Shown piece by piece: positions 43,856 through 51,871 of a stretch of DNA of 64,000 nucleotides. Where the stretch lies: assembly GCF_019042275.1 (NCBI RefSeq), contig NZ_JAHQCW010000023.1, forward strand, positions 1 to 64,000, given 5' to 3'. The notes beneath the pieces were generated by a model, which did not search any database, was not told where the DNA came from, and saw nothing but the letters and a program-made list of their open reading frames with translations. This DNA is from Diplocloster agilis (GTDB lineage: Bacteria > Bacillota > Clostridia > Lachnospirales > Lachnospiraceae). Within the stretch, counting starts at the first letter, position 1; every line of letters begins with the position of its first letter. The translations under genes and the position numbers were made by a program.

Positions 43856-44801
43856 TTATCTTCGGATATCCATAACCGATCGCTGTAATTTCAGATGTAA
43901 ATATTGCATGCCGGAAGAAGTGGACAGTATTCCGCATGACCAGATTTTAAGCTACGAGGAAATCCTGCGCATTTGCAAATGCGCAGGATTACTTGGCGTT
44001 TGCAATTTCAAAGTTACCGGCGGCGAGCCCTTTGTGCGGAAAGGATGCATGGAGCTTTTAAGCAATCTGAAAAAGCTGCCGGGCGCAGAAACGGTCACAG
44101 TCACCACCAACGGAATGCTGCTGGGCGAATATCTGCCGGAATTAAAGCGGATCGGGATAGACGGGGTAAATATAAGCCTGGATTCCTTAAAAGAGGACGT
44201 CTTCCGGGAAATCACAGGCGTCCCCGGCCTGCCGGCGGTCCGCAAAGCCATGATGGACGCCGTGGCCATGGGCCTGCGGGTTAAAATCAACTGTGTGCTG
44301 ATGCGTGGCGTCAATGAGACGGAAATCCCGGAATTTGTGCGGCTGAGCCGCCGGTACCCCATCGATGTGCGCTTCATCGAAATGATGCCCATCGGCTATG
44401 GAAGACAGTATGCGGCTATCCCGGCAGAGGAAGTCTTAAGCAGGATCCGGGAAGCTGTACCGGATCTGCGCAGCATCGATGAAAAACGGGGAAACGGCCC
44501 GGCGGTATATTATAAGGGAAGCGGCCAGCAGGGCTGTATCGGAATTATCCAGGCGGTCAGCCACAAATTCTGCGACAGCTGCAACCGGCTCCGCCTGACG
44601 TCGGACGGTTTCTTAAAGCTGTGCCTGTACTATCCCGACGGTGTGGATCTGAAAGGCCCGCTTAGAAGCGGCGCCTCCGACCGGGACTTAACGGATGTAA
44701 TAGATCAGGCCATTTTAAGAAAACCGAAGGAACACCGGTTTGGCGAGCGGCAGGAAATACAGGAACAGGACACCAGAGTGATGTCCGGGATAGGAGGTTG
44801 A
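43818..44801 (+). CDS. moaA: GTP 3',8-cyclase
   Basis: A 327-residue radical SAM enzyme. The N-terminal cluster motif is CNFRCKYC (about residues 24-31), followed by TGGEPFVRKG; the C-terminal second cluster motif is CDSCNRLRLTSDGFLKLC. The C-terminus ends in Gly-Gly (SGIGG), as required for MoaA activity. With MoaC it starts molybdenum cofactor synthesis from GTP. The ATG lies inside moaC and has GGAGGA upstream. Confidence 0.96.
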   Translation: MSIIEDRYGRKIDYLRISITDRCNFRCKYCMPEEVDSIPHDQILSYEEILRICKCAGLLGVCNFKVTGGEPFVRKGCMELLSNLKKLPGAETVTVTTNGMLLGEYLPELKRIGIDGVNISLDSLKEDVFREITGVPGLPAVRKAMMDAVAMGLRVKINCVLMRGVNETEIPEFVRLSRRYPIDVRFIEMMPIGYGRQYAAIPAEEVLSRIREAVPDLRSIDEKRGNGPAVYYKGSGQQGCIGIIQAVSHKFCDSCNRLRLTSDGFLKLCLYYPDGVDLKGPLRSGASDRDLTDVIDQAILRKPKEHRFGERQEIQEQDTRVMSGIGG

Positions 44802-44802
44802 C

Positions 44803-45753
44803 ATGGGCACCGTAAAAGCGATCTGTATCAGCGATAGAAGAGGAATCCAAAAAAGTTATGTGGAAGAAGCGTCTTTCCGAAAAGACTGGGGCATCGAAGG
44901 AGACGCTCATGCCGGCAACTGGCACCGCCAGGTCAGCCTGCTGTCCCACGAACGGATCGAAGAATTCCGGGCCAGAGGGGCCGATGTACAGCCGGGCGCT
45001 TTCGGAGAGAACCTGATCGTATCCGGCTTCGACTTCCGCAACCTGCCTGTCGGCACGGTATTTAAATGCGGGGAAGTGCTCCTGGAAATGACCCAGATCG
45101 GCAAGGAATGCCACACCCATTGCCAGATCTATCAGAAAATGGGTGAGTGCATAATGCCCACCCAGGGTGTGTTCGCCCGGGTGCTGCAGGGAGGAACCAT
45201 TCACGCCGGCGACGAGATGCTTCTGGATGAGTCGTACAAAGATCCCAGATTTACCGCCGCGGTCATCACCTTAAGCGACAAAGGCGCCGCAGGAGAGCGC
45301 AAAGACCAAAGCGGTCCGCTGATGAAAGAATTGCTGACCCAAGCGGGGTACCGCGTCATCGAGGAACTGCTACTGCCGGACAGCCAGAAACAGCTGGAAA
45401 ACGAGCTGATCCGTCTAAGCGACGGAAGACAGACGTCGCTGATCCTGACTACCGGTGGCACCGGTTTTTCCATGAGAGACGTAACCCCCGAGGCGACCCT
45501 GGCCGTAGCCCATCGAAACGCCCCGGGGATCGCGGAAGCGATCCGGGCGGAATCCATGCGCTTCACCGGACGTGCAATGTTAAGCCGGGGTGTATCCGTG
45601 ATCCGCGGCAGTTCCCTGATCGTTAACCTGCCCGGCAGCCCCAAGGCTGTCCGGGAGTGCCTGGAATTTCTGCTGCCGGAGCTGGAACACGGAATCGCGG
45701 TGCTTAAAGGGACTGCTTCGGAGTGCGGGAGAGCAGAAAGTCAACGATGTTGA
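44803..45753 (+). CDS. MOSC domain fused to MogA-type molybdopterin adenylyltransferase
   Basis: A 316-residue fusion. Residues about 1-145 are a MOSC domain (GIEGDAHAGNWHRQVSLLS, GAFGENLIVSG, and the conserved Cys in IGKECHTHC), a module that binds or transfers sulfurated molybdenum cofactor. Residues about 150-305 are MogA/MoaB type (AVITLSDKGAAGERKDQSG, ILTTGGTGFSMRDVTPEAT, LIVNLPGSPKAV), which adenylates molybdopterin before molybdate insertion. The fusion joins a late synthesis step and a delivery step. It starts one base after moaA. Its last 50 bases overlap the end of the convergent ATPase gene. Confidence 0.88.
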   Translation: MGTVKAICISDRRGIQKSYVEEASFRKDWGIEGDAHAGNWHRQVSLLSHERIEEFRARGADVQPGAFGENLIVSGFDFRNLPVGTVFKCGEVLLEMTQIGKECHTHCQIYQKMGECIMPTQGVFARVLQGGTIHAGDEMLLDESYKDPRFTAAVITLSDKGAAGERKDQSGPLMKELLTQAGYRVIEELLLPDSQKQLENELIRLSDGRQTSLILTTGGTGFSMRDVTPEATLAVAHRNAPGIAEAIRAESMRFTGRAMLSRGVSVIRGSSLIVNLPGSPKAVRECLEFLLPELEHGIAVLKGTASECGRAESQRC

Positions 45754-46906
45754 GCTGCTTAATACCATCCTCGTTCATGGGTATTTCGTCCATGGACAGG
45801 ATGTACCTGGGGTAGTAATCATTCACCTTTTTCAGCGGAGCAATCTCCCTGGCAAAGGTTCCGGGGTCAAGCACGCTGGCCGCTACCTGATAATAGATAC
45901 GGTCGCCGCCGGATTCAGCGATAAAGTCAATTTCCAGATTCTCCACTTTGCCGATACTGACCTTATAACCCCGCCGGAGCAGCTCCAGATAAACGATGTT
46001 CTCCAGCAGATGTCCAATATCCACGTTCCTATTCCCCAGCAGCAGGCGGCGCAGCCCGATGTCCACAAGATAGTATTTTTCCAGGGATTTCAAGTGCTGT
46101 TTTCCTTTCACGTCATAGCGCCCGGCTTTATACAGGATGAACGATTCCATCAGCGCTTCAATGTAATTTTCCACCGTGACCGGGGTTGTTTTTCTCCCAT
46201 AAGAGGTCAGGCTGTCCGCAATTTTTTTAGATGAAACCACATTGCCTACATTGTCAAAAAGGAACTTGATGACGCTTTCCAGCAGAGCGACATCGCTAAT
46301 TCGCTTTCTGGCAACGATGTCTTTGAGCAGCACTGTGTTGTAGATCCCGGACAGGTAATCCTTACGGACCGCCGCATCTTCAATAGATGCGGTGTATGGA
46401 AAACCGCCGTTTTGGAAATAGGCATTCCAAGCATCCCGTCTGCTGCCGCCCACCAGCTCGAAGTATTCCCCAAAGGACAGCGGCAGCATTTGAATCTCTA
46501 CATACCGGCCTGACAGCAATGTTGCCAGTTCCCCCGAAAGCAGGTATGCGTTGGAACCGGTAATGTACACATCCGCCTTGTCCTTAATAAAGAGGGAATC
46601 AACAGCCTTTTGAAATTCCGGCACCGCCTGGATCTCATCCAAAAAAATATAGGTCATTTTGTCGGGCAGCAGCCGCGCTGTCACATAGTCGTATAGCTTA
46701 TGATAGTCCAGCAGTTCCTCATTGACAATATCCTCGAAATTTAAAACGATGATCTGCTCCGGCGCCACCCCTTGCTTTTTGAGGTAATTCTGAAATTGCA
46801 GCAACAACGTGGATTTTCCGCATCGCCGTACGCCGGTCACGACCTTAATGAGCTGTTTATCCCTGAGCTGGATCAGTTTATCTAAATAGCGTTCTCGTAA
46901 TACCAT
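45704..46906 (-). CDS. AAA-type ATPase with DUF4143 domain
   Basis: A 400-residue ATPase. The Walker A motif is GVRRCGKSTLLLQF (about residues 26-39), Walker B is MTYIFLDEIQAV, sensor ITGSNAYLLSGELATLLSGR, and the C-terminal DUF4143 has a nuclease-like acidic and Lys arrangement (LENIVYLELLRRGYKVSIGK, ENLEIDFIAES). This family occurs as accessory genes in bacteria and archaea; the function is unknown. The start at 46906 has GAGGTG upstream. The 3' end overlaps the molybdenum operon by 50 bases, so insertion beside that operon without a terminator is likely. Confidence 0.88.
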   Translation of the reverse strand: MVLRERYLDKLIQLRDKQLIKVVTGVRRCGKSTLLLQFQNYLKKQGVAPEQIIVLNFEDIVNEELLDYHKLYDYVTARLLPDKMTYIFLDEIQAVPEFQKAVDSLFIKDKADVYITGSNAYLLSGELATLLSGRYVEIQMLPLSFGEYFELVGGSRRDAWNAYFQNGGFPYTASIEDAAVRKDYLSGIYNTVLLKDIVARKRISDVALLESVIKFLFDNVGNVVSSKKIADSLTSYGRKTTPVTVENYIEALMESFILYKAGRYDVKGKQHLKSLEKYYLVDIGLRRLLLGNRNVDIGHLLENIVYLELLRRGYKVSIGKVENLEIDFIAESGGDRIYYQVAASVLDPGTFAREIAPLKKVNDYYPRYILSMDEIPMNEDGIKQLNIVDFLLSRTPKQSL

Positions 46907-47260
46907 AATATTCACCTCTTTTATTAAACCGTATCACAAAATAGTTTTGATGTAAACGAGTTTTTATATCCAAATATTAAAACTTTTCGTTTTTTGTGTT
47001 TTTGTATTATGTACTTATCTTATCCATCCTCCAACGAAAAAATACCGGAAAATACGGGTGCTATTCTTATATTATGCAGAAAAAGAGATTGTCTCGTTCC
47101 CGCCGCCCCGGCCCCAAGTAAATTCCCCCCAATATCTGGAAATATGGGTTGATCTTTTTCACAGTATAAGTTAGAATAAAAAGGGCGTTATTTTCAAATG
47201 AGAATAACGAAAACCGGTGACGGATCAGGTTCGCCGGATAAATGTGAAAAAGGAGGATAA
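46907..47260. other. Intergenic region before modA
   Basis: AT-rich first half with no feature seen; the second half holds the modA promoter and ModE-like box. No gene. Confidence 0.6.
47149..47209 (+). promoter_or_regulatory. modABC promoter with ModE-like box
   Basis: TTGATC at 47149-47154, 17-bp spacer, TAGAAT at 47172-47177. A 24-bp inverted repeat at 47186-47209 reads CGTTAT, 12 bp (TTTCAAATGAGA around the centre), ATAACG. The half-sites and total length match the ModE box known from E. coli modA. Confidence 0.85.
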
Positions 47261-48160
47261 ATGATGAAGAAAAAGTGGTTGGGTTTGGTGATGGCGGCTG
47301 CGCTGGTGGCAGCGGCGGTGTCCGGATGCGGATCAGCGAAGGACGGGGAGGCCGCGGACACAGCGGGCGGTAAGACGGATGCGGTGGCGGAAGGCAGTGA
47401 GGCCCCTGCGGCGGAGACACCTGTGCAGACGGAGGCTCCGGCGGAGCAGGAAAATGTGACGATGATGCTGGCGGCGGCAGCCAGTCTGGAAAATAGTATG
47501 GTGGATGAACTGATTCCTATGTTTGAGGAGGCGAATCCCAATATTACCGTGCAGGGAACCTATGACAGCTCGGGGAAATTACAGACCCAGATCGAAGAGG
47601 GAGCCGATGTGGATGTCTTTATCTCTGCCGCGATGAAACAGATGAACGCGCTGGATGAAGAAGGGCTGATGGATAAAGAGTCGATAGCCCCTCTTCTGGA
47701 AAATAAAATTGTTATGATTATTCCCGCGTCTTCCGGGGAGACTCCGGACAAATTCGAAGATCTGCTGGATATGGAGTCTGTGGCGATCGGGGATCCCGAC
47801 AGCGTGCCCGCGGGACAGTATGCCAAAGAGGCTTTTGAGTCCATGGGAATCTGGGACAAGATCAATGCGAAGGCAAGCCTTGGAACGAATGTGACCGAAG
47901 TCCTGAACTGGGTTGCGGAAGGCAGCGCCCAGGGAGGAGTCGTGTATGCTACGGATGCGGCTTCCACCGATAAGGTGAAGGTGGTGGCGGAAGCCCCGGA
48001 AGGAAGCGTTTCCCAGATCATCTATCCGGTAGGGATCGTGGAGGCTTCTAAAAATAAAGAGGCGGCGCAGCGTTTTGTGGAGTTTTTGCAGGGAGCAGAC
48101 GCGATGAAGGTGTTTGAAAAATACGGATTTTCTCAGCCTGCTCAAAGCGGCGCAAAATAG
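47261..48160 (+). CDS. modA: Molybdate ABC transporter substrate-binding lipoprotein
   Basis: A 299-residue lipoprotein. The signal peptide ends in a lipobox AVSGCG at about residues 19-24, followed by an Ala/Glu/Pro-rich linker to about 65 and the binding domain: LAAAASLENSMVDELIP, GTYDSSGKLQTQIEEGADVD, VFISAAMKQMNAL, and GGVVYATDA. Two ATG codons lie at 47261 and 47264, with AGGAGG before them. It binds molybdate or tungstate outside the cell and passes it to ModB. Confidence 0.95.
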   Translation: MMKKKWLGLVMAAALVAAAVSGCGSAKDGEAADTAGGKTDAVAEGSEAPAAETPVQTEAPAEQENVTMMLAAAASLENSMVDELIPMFEEANPNITVQGTYDSSGKLQTQIEEGADVDVFISAAMKQMNALDEEGLMDKESIAPLLENKIVMIIPASSGETPDKFEDLLDMESVAIGDPDSVPAGQYAKEAFESMGIWDKINAKASLGTNVTEVLNWVAEGSAQGGVVYATDAASTDKVKVVAEAPEGSVSQIIYPVGIVEASKNKEAAQRFVEFLQGADAMKVFEKYGFSQPAQSGAK

Positions 48161-48187
48161 TAACGCTCGAAAAAGCCGCAGCTGCGG
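48154..48187 (-). repeat. Family 3 repeat, partial copy between modA and modB
   Basis: AAATAGTAACGCTCGAAAAA and following GCCGCAGCTGCGG resemble one end of the family 3 element; it covers the modA stop codon. Confidence 0.5.
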
Positions 48188-48202
48188 AGTGGGAGGAAGA
48201 AA

Positions 48203-48889
48203 ATGGACTGGTCACCGATATTGATATCCATAAGAACGGCGTGCGTATCTATCCTGTTTACGTTTTTCCTGGGATTGTTCGCCGCCTGGTGGGTGGCCCG
48301 GATGCGGTCGAATAAGTGGAAAATGATAATGGATGGGCTGTTTACTTTGCCGTTGGTGCTGCCTCCTACGGTGCTTGGCTTTTTTCTGCTGTACATATTT
48401 GGAGTGCAAAGGCCAGTGGGAAAGTTTTTGCTGGATTTTTTCAGCGTGAAAGTGGTTTTTTCCTGGAGCGCTACGGTAATCGCGGCGGTGACGGCCTCCT
48501 TTCCCCTGATGTACCGGTCCGCCAGAGGCGCTCTGGAGCAGGTGGAGGATACTTATCTGCAGGCGGCTAGGACGCTTGGCTATTCGGAATGGAAGGTTTT
48601 CTGGTGTATCTGGATGCCGTTAGCTCTTCCAGGCGTCGCCAGCGGAGCGGTGCTCTCCTTTGCGAGAGGCCTGGGAGAATTCGGGGCCACAGCCATGATC
48701 GCGGGAAATATCGCCGGGAAGACAAGGACTCTGCCCCTTAAGATTTATTCAGAGGTGGCGGCGGGGAACATGAGCGGGGCTTATACCTATGTGATTATTG
48801 TGGTGGTGATCTCCTTTGTGGCAATTTTGGCGATGAATTATTTTACCCTCCGGGGTCAACGATATGCAAAGCGTGGTGGAAGAATATGA
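48203..48889 (+). CDS. modB: Molybdate ABC transporter permease
   Basis: A 228-residue permease with five to six membrane segments. The EAA loop for ModC contact is FARGLGEFGATAMIAGNIAG with the TRTLPLKIY continuation, characteristic of ModB. GGGAGG precedes the ATG. The stop overlaps the modC start by four bases. Confidence 0.95.
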   Translation: MDWSPILISIRTACVSILFTFFLGLFAAWWVARMRSNKWKMIMDGLFTLPLVLPPTVLGFFLLYIFGVQRPVGKFLLDFFSVKVVFSWSATVIAAVTASFPLMYRSARGALEQVEDTYLQAARTLGYSEWKVFWCIWMPLALPGVASGAVLSFARGLGEFGATAMIAGNIAGKTRTLPLKIYSEVAAGNMSGAYTYVIIVVVISFVAILAMNYFTLRGQRYAKRGGRI

Positions 48890-49617
48890 GTTTATCGGCG
48901 GCGGTAAAAAAGAAATTTAAGAATTTTTCCATGGATGTCACCTTGCACACGGATGGAAAACCTTTGGGTGTGCTGGGCGCTTCCGGATGCGGAAAAAGCA
49001 TGACTTTAAAATGTATTGCCGGGATCGAACATCCGGACAGCGGGGTGATCGCTCTGAATGACCAGCTGCTGTTTGATTCGGAACAGAAGATCTGCGTCTC
49101 CCCCCAGAAGCGCAGAATCGGTTACCTGTTTCAGAATTATGCCCTGTTTCCCCATATGACGGTAAAAAATAATATAGCCGCCGGCGTCCGGGGAACCAAA
49201 GAGGAGATCGCGGGCCGGGTGGCGGACATGATGAAGCTTTTACATCTGGAAGGCCTGGAAGAGCGCTATCCGGCGCAGCTGTCCGGCGGGCAGCAGCAGC
49301 GGGTGGCGCTGGCCAGGATCTTGGCCTATGATCCGGAGGTGCTGCTGTTGGATGAGCCGTTCTCCGCCCTGGATACGTATCTGCGGGAAAAACTGCTGGA
49401 CCAGATCGATGAACTCCTGGATATTTACCATGGTGAAGTGATCCTGGTCACGCATAATCCCCGGGAAATCTATAAGCTATGCAGCAGGATTCTGGTGATG
49501 GGGAACGGAGAGGTGCTGATGGAGGGACCCGTTTCCGAAATTTCTGAAAGTTCTGCGCTGGGGGTGCTTGAAAAAGTATATGAGAACGCTTATACTGTTA
49601 AAAGCAAGGAAAGTTAA
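48886..49617 (+). CDS. modC: Molybdate ABC transporter ATPase, short form
   Basis: A 243-residue ABC ATPase. Walker A GASGCGKSMTLK (about 30-41), Q-loop LFQNYALFPHMTV, signature [15 protein letters not shown], Walker B VLLLDEPFSALD, and H-loop VTHNPREIY. It is about 100 residues shorter than classical ModC and lacks the C-terminal TOBE molybdate-binding domain, so feedback by cytoplasmic molybdate through that domain is absent. Confidence 0.93.
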   Translation: MSLSAAVKKKFKNFSMDVTLHTDGKPLGVLGASGCGKSMTLKCIAGIEHPDSGVIALNDQLLFDSEQKICVSPQKRRIGYLFQNYALFPHMTVKNNIAAGVRGTKEEIAGRVADMMKLLHLEGLEERYPAQLSGGQQQRVALARILAYDPEVLLLDEPFSALDTYLREKLLDQIDELLDIYHGEVILVTHNPREIYKLCSRILVMGNGEVLMEGPVSEISESSALGVLEKVYENAYTVKSKES

Positions 49618-49625
49618 GGAGATGA

Positions 49626-50474
49626 ATGAACAGTATGGCAGAGAATCAAGAATGCAGCAGCAGCGCAAGCTGTTCCAGAGAAAGCTGTGAGGGGTGTCCC
49701 AGCAAGCAGCAGCCTCAGAGTTTTCAGGTAGAACCGAATCCATTTACGGTTGTTAAGAAAGTAATCGGTGTTGTCAGCGGAAAAGGCGGTGTGGGAAAAT
49801 CCCTCGTAACCGCGTCACTGGCCAATGCTATGCGTGAAAAGGGATATGAAGTCGGTATCCTGGACGCGGATATAACCGGTCCTTCCATTCCCAAAATGTA
49901 CGGCCTGCACGGCCCTTTAAGCGCTACCGATGAGGGGATTTTCCCGGCGGAAGCGGAAAACGGAGTAAAAGTCATGTCCGTGAATCTGATCATGCCCAAC
50001 GAGGAAGATCCGGTGATCTGGCGCGGCCCTATTATCGCCAATACGGTAAAACAGTTCTGGCAGGAGGTTATGTGGGGTGACCTGGATTTCCTGTTCGTGG
50101 ACATGCCTCCCGGAACCGGCGACGTTCCGCTGACGGTATTTCAGTCCCTGCCGGTAGACGGTATCGTGATCGTAACCAGCCCGCAGGATCTGGTACAGCT
50201 GATTGTAAAGAAAGCATATAATATGGCCAACGCCATGAATATTCCGGTGCTGGGCATTGTGGAAAACTACAGCTATCTGAAATGTCCGGACTGCGGCAAA
50301 GAGATACGGGTATTTGGTGAAAGCCACATCGATGAGGCGGCGAAAGAGCTGAATCTAAGCGTATTGGGAAAAATGCCGATCGAGCCGGCCTTTGCGGAAT
50401 TATCCGATCAGGGGAAATTTGCCGAAGCCAAAAATGAATATCTGTCCGCCGCCGCTTTTAAACTGGAAGAGTAG
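49626..50474 (+). CDS. Mrp/NBP35-type Fe-S cluster carrier ATPase
   Basis: A 282-residue P-loop ATPase that carries or assembles Fe-S clusters. The deviant Walker A is GVVSGKGGVGKSLVTASLA (about 48-66); VDMPPGTGDVPLTVFQSLP and the cluster-binding CPDCGKE near residue 222 are present. A short N-terminal Cys-rich segment (CSSSASCSRESCEGC) could bind a second cluster, as in NBP35-type proteins. It follows modC by nine bases; radical SAM MoaA and molybdenum hydroxylases need Fe-S clusters, which would explain the linkage. Confidence 0.9.
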   Translation: MNSMAENQECSSSASCSRESCEGCPSKQQPQSFQVEPNPFTVVKKVIGVVSGKGGVGKSLVTASLANAMREKGYEVGILDADITGPSIPKMYGLHGPLSATDEGIFPAEAENGVKVMSVNLIMPNEEDPVIWRGPIIANTVKQFWQEVMWGDLDFLFVDMPPGTGDVPLTVFQSLPVDGIVIVTSPQDLVQLIVKKAYNMANAMNIPVLGIVENYSYLKCPDCGKEIRVFGESHIDEAAKELNLSVLGKMPIEPAFAELSDQGKFAEAKNEYLSAAAFKLEE

Positions 50475-50483
50475 GGGGCATAA

Positions 50484-50562
50484 AATAGCAGCGCTCGAAA
50501 AGCCTCGCTGACTATTTTTTATGCATCGCACATAAGCGGCTAAAAAGCAGCTGCAAGTGCTC
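50484..50562 (-). repeat. Family 3 dispersed repeat, copy 2
   Basis: Inverted with respect to copy 1 at 16879-16963 and about 90 per cent identical by eye. Confidence 0.8.
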
Positions 50563-50698
50563 TTAGCGATAAAAAAGAAGGACTCCGGTTCTGGAAGAAT
50601 GAAACGGAAGCAAAGAAACGCTGCCGGGAGTAATGTGACCGGAGAAAGCGTAAACGGAAGAAGCACAACCAGGAGAAGCACAACCGGATGAAGATGGG

Positions 50699-50742
50699 CT
50701 GCCGTACTGAAATTAAATTTTCAGTACGGCAGCTCTTTTTTT
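50699..50742 (+). terminator. Terminator of the mod-mrp operon
   Basis: GCTGCCGTACTGAAA, loop, TTTTCAGTACGGCAGC, then a run of T. A perfect 15-bp stem. Confidence 0.93.
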
Positions 50743-50994
50743 CGGCTATTGGGGGATGGATTCTGCGCCATTACTTCTATATTATAATGTATATATGATA
50801 TGGATATAGGATGCGGCATTTATAGGTAAGTGCCCATGTACGCAGGGGAAATGTCTTTGGGTGTATAATTTTTATACAGGTTATTACCGCCGACTGCTCA
50901 CGCAAGTACATTGACAGAAGGAGGCTGCCGCATTACACTATTGATTGTTAGCGGATACTGCCTCAGAATATGAGGACGGTGAAAAATTACTATA

Positions 50995-51067
50995 TCATAC
51001 ATTATTGAGCGGCGAAGGCTGCGAACCCGCCCGAAGGGCATGAATGAATGGGATACTGTAAAGTATA
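50995..51067 (+). repeat. Family 4 dispersed repeat, copy 2 (leader of the response-regulator gene)
   Basis: Same sequence as 1875-1947 on the other strand with four or five differences; the three small hairpins are kept. Confidence 0.75.
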
Positions 51068-51169
51068 AGATTTAATATCATGAGATTCGATCAGGAATAT
51101 GAAAACTATCTGATCACATGAAAGGTTTAGCAGGCGAGAGAAACCGTGCGTGCGGAAGGGAACAAATTT

Positions 51170-51871
51170 ATGGAGCGGATTTTAATTATAGAAGATGATG
51201 AAATGTTAAATGCAGGCCTTTGCTATAATATGCAGGCGGCAGGATATATCCCGGTCCCGGCTTATGATCTGAAGACAGCCAGAGATCTTTTGCACAGCCA
51301 GAGGTGGGACCTGATATTGCTGGATGTAAACCTGCCGGATGGTAACGGCTATGCGTTTGCCGGACAGATCCGCCGGGACAGCGATGTGCCGGTCATATTT
51401 TTGACTGCGCAGGATATGGATGAGGATATGGTAAAAGGATTTGAGGCCGGTGCGGATGATTATATCACGAAACCATTTAATATTAAAGTTGTGCTCCAGA
51501 GAATCCGGGCGGTGTTAAACCGCTGCGGAAAAGCTAAGGCGGCCGAAGAACTGGTGTGCGGCAACCTGAGGGTCAACCTGTCGGAAATGACGGTGCAAAA
51601 AGGAAATTCCCCTCTTGCGCTGACCCCCACGGAATATAAGCTTTTGAAAACCTTTCTCCAAAACCCGGGGCAGGTGCTGACCCGGGAAATAATATTGGAG
51701 AAATTGTGGGACAGTGAGGGAAACTTTGTGGACGAGCATACCCTGACGATCAATGTGAGCAGGCTCAGATCCAAAATATCCGATGCGCAATATACATACA
51801 TAAAGACGGTATATGGGGTCGGTTATCAATGGATCGGCGACAGGGAGCAGATCGGAGGCGGAAATGAATAA
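51170..51871 (+). CDS. OmpR-type response regulator
   Basis: A 233-residue regulator with a receiver (EDDE near the N-terminus, phospho-Asp in LILLDVNLPDGNGY, Lys in ITKPFN) and a winged-helix DNA-binding domain (about 130-230; LTPTEYKLLKTFLQNPGQVL, VDEHTLTINVSRLRSKI). The start at 51170 (MERILIIED) has GAAGGGA upstream. Pairs with the next gene and probably controls the ABC transporter at 53-56 kb. Confidence 0.93.
   Translation: MERILIIEDDEMLNAGLCYNMQAAGYIPVPAYDLKTARDLLHSQRWDLILLDVNLPDGNGYAFAGQIRRDSDVPVIFLTAQDMDEDMVKGFEAGADDYITKPFNIKVVLQRIRAVLNRCGKAKAAEELVCGNLRVNLSEMTVQKGNSPLALTPTEYKLLKTFLQNPGQVLTREIILEKLWDSEGNFVDEHTLTINVSRLRSKISDAQYTYIKTVYGVGYQWIGDREQIGGGNE

Larger units (their letters stand above)
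50475..51169. other. Intergenic region with repeats and a terminator
   Basis: No gene. In order: family 3 repeat copy 2 (50484-50562), a purine-rich stretch with a 15-bp AAGCACAACC-type duplication near 50660-50690, the terminator at 50699, an AT-rich stretch, and family 4 repeat copy 2 (50995-51067) before the response-regulator gene. Confidence 0.6.
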
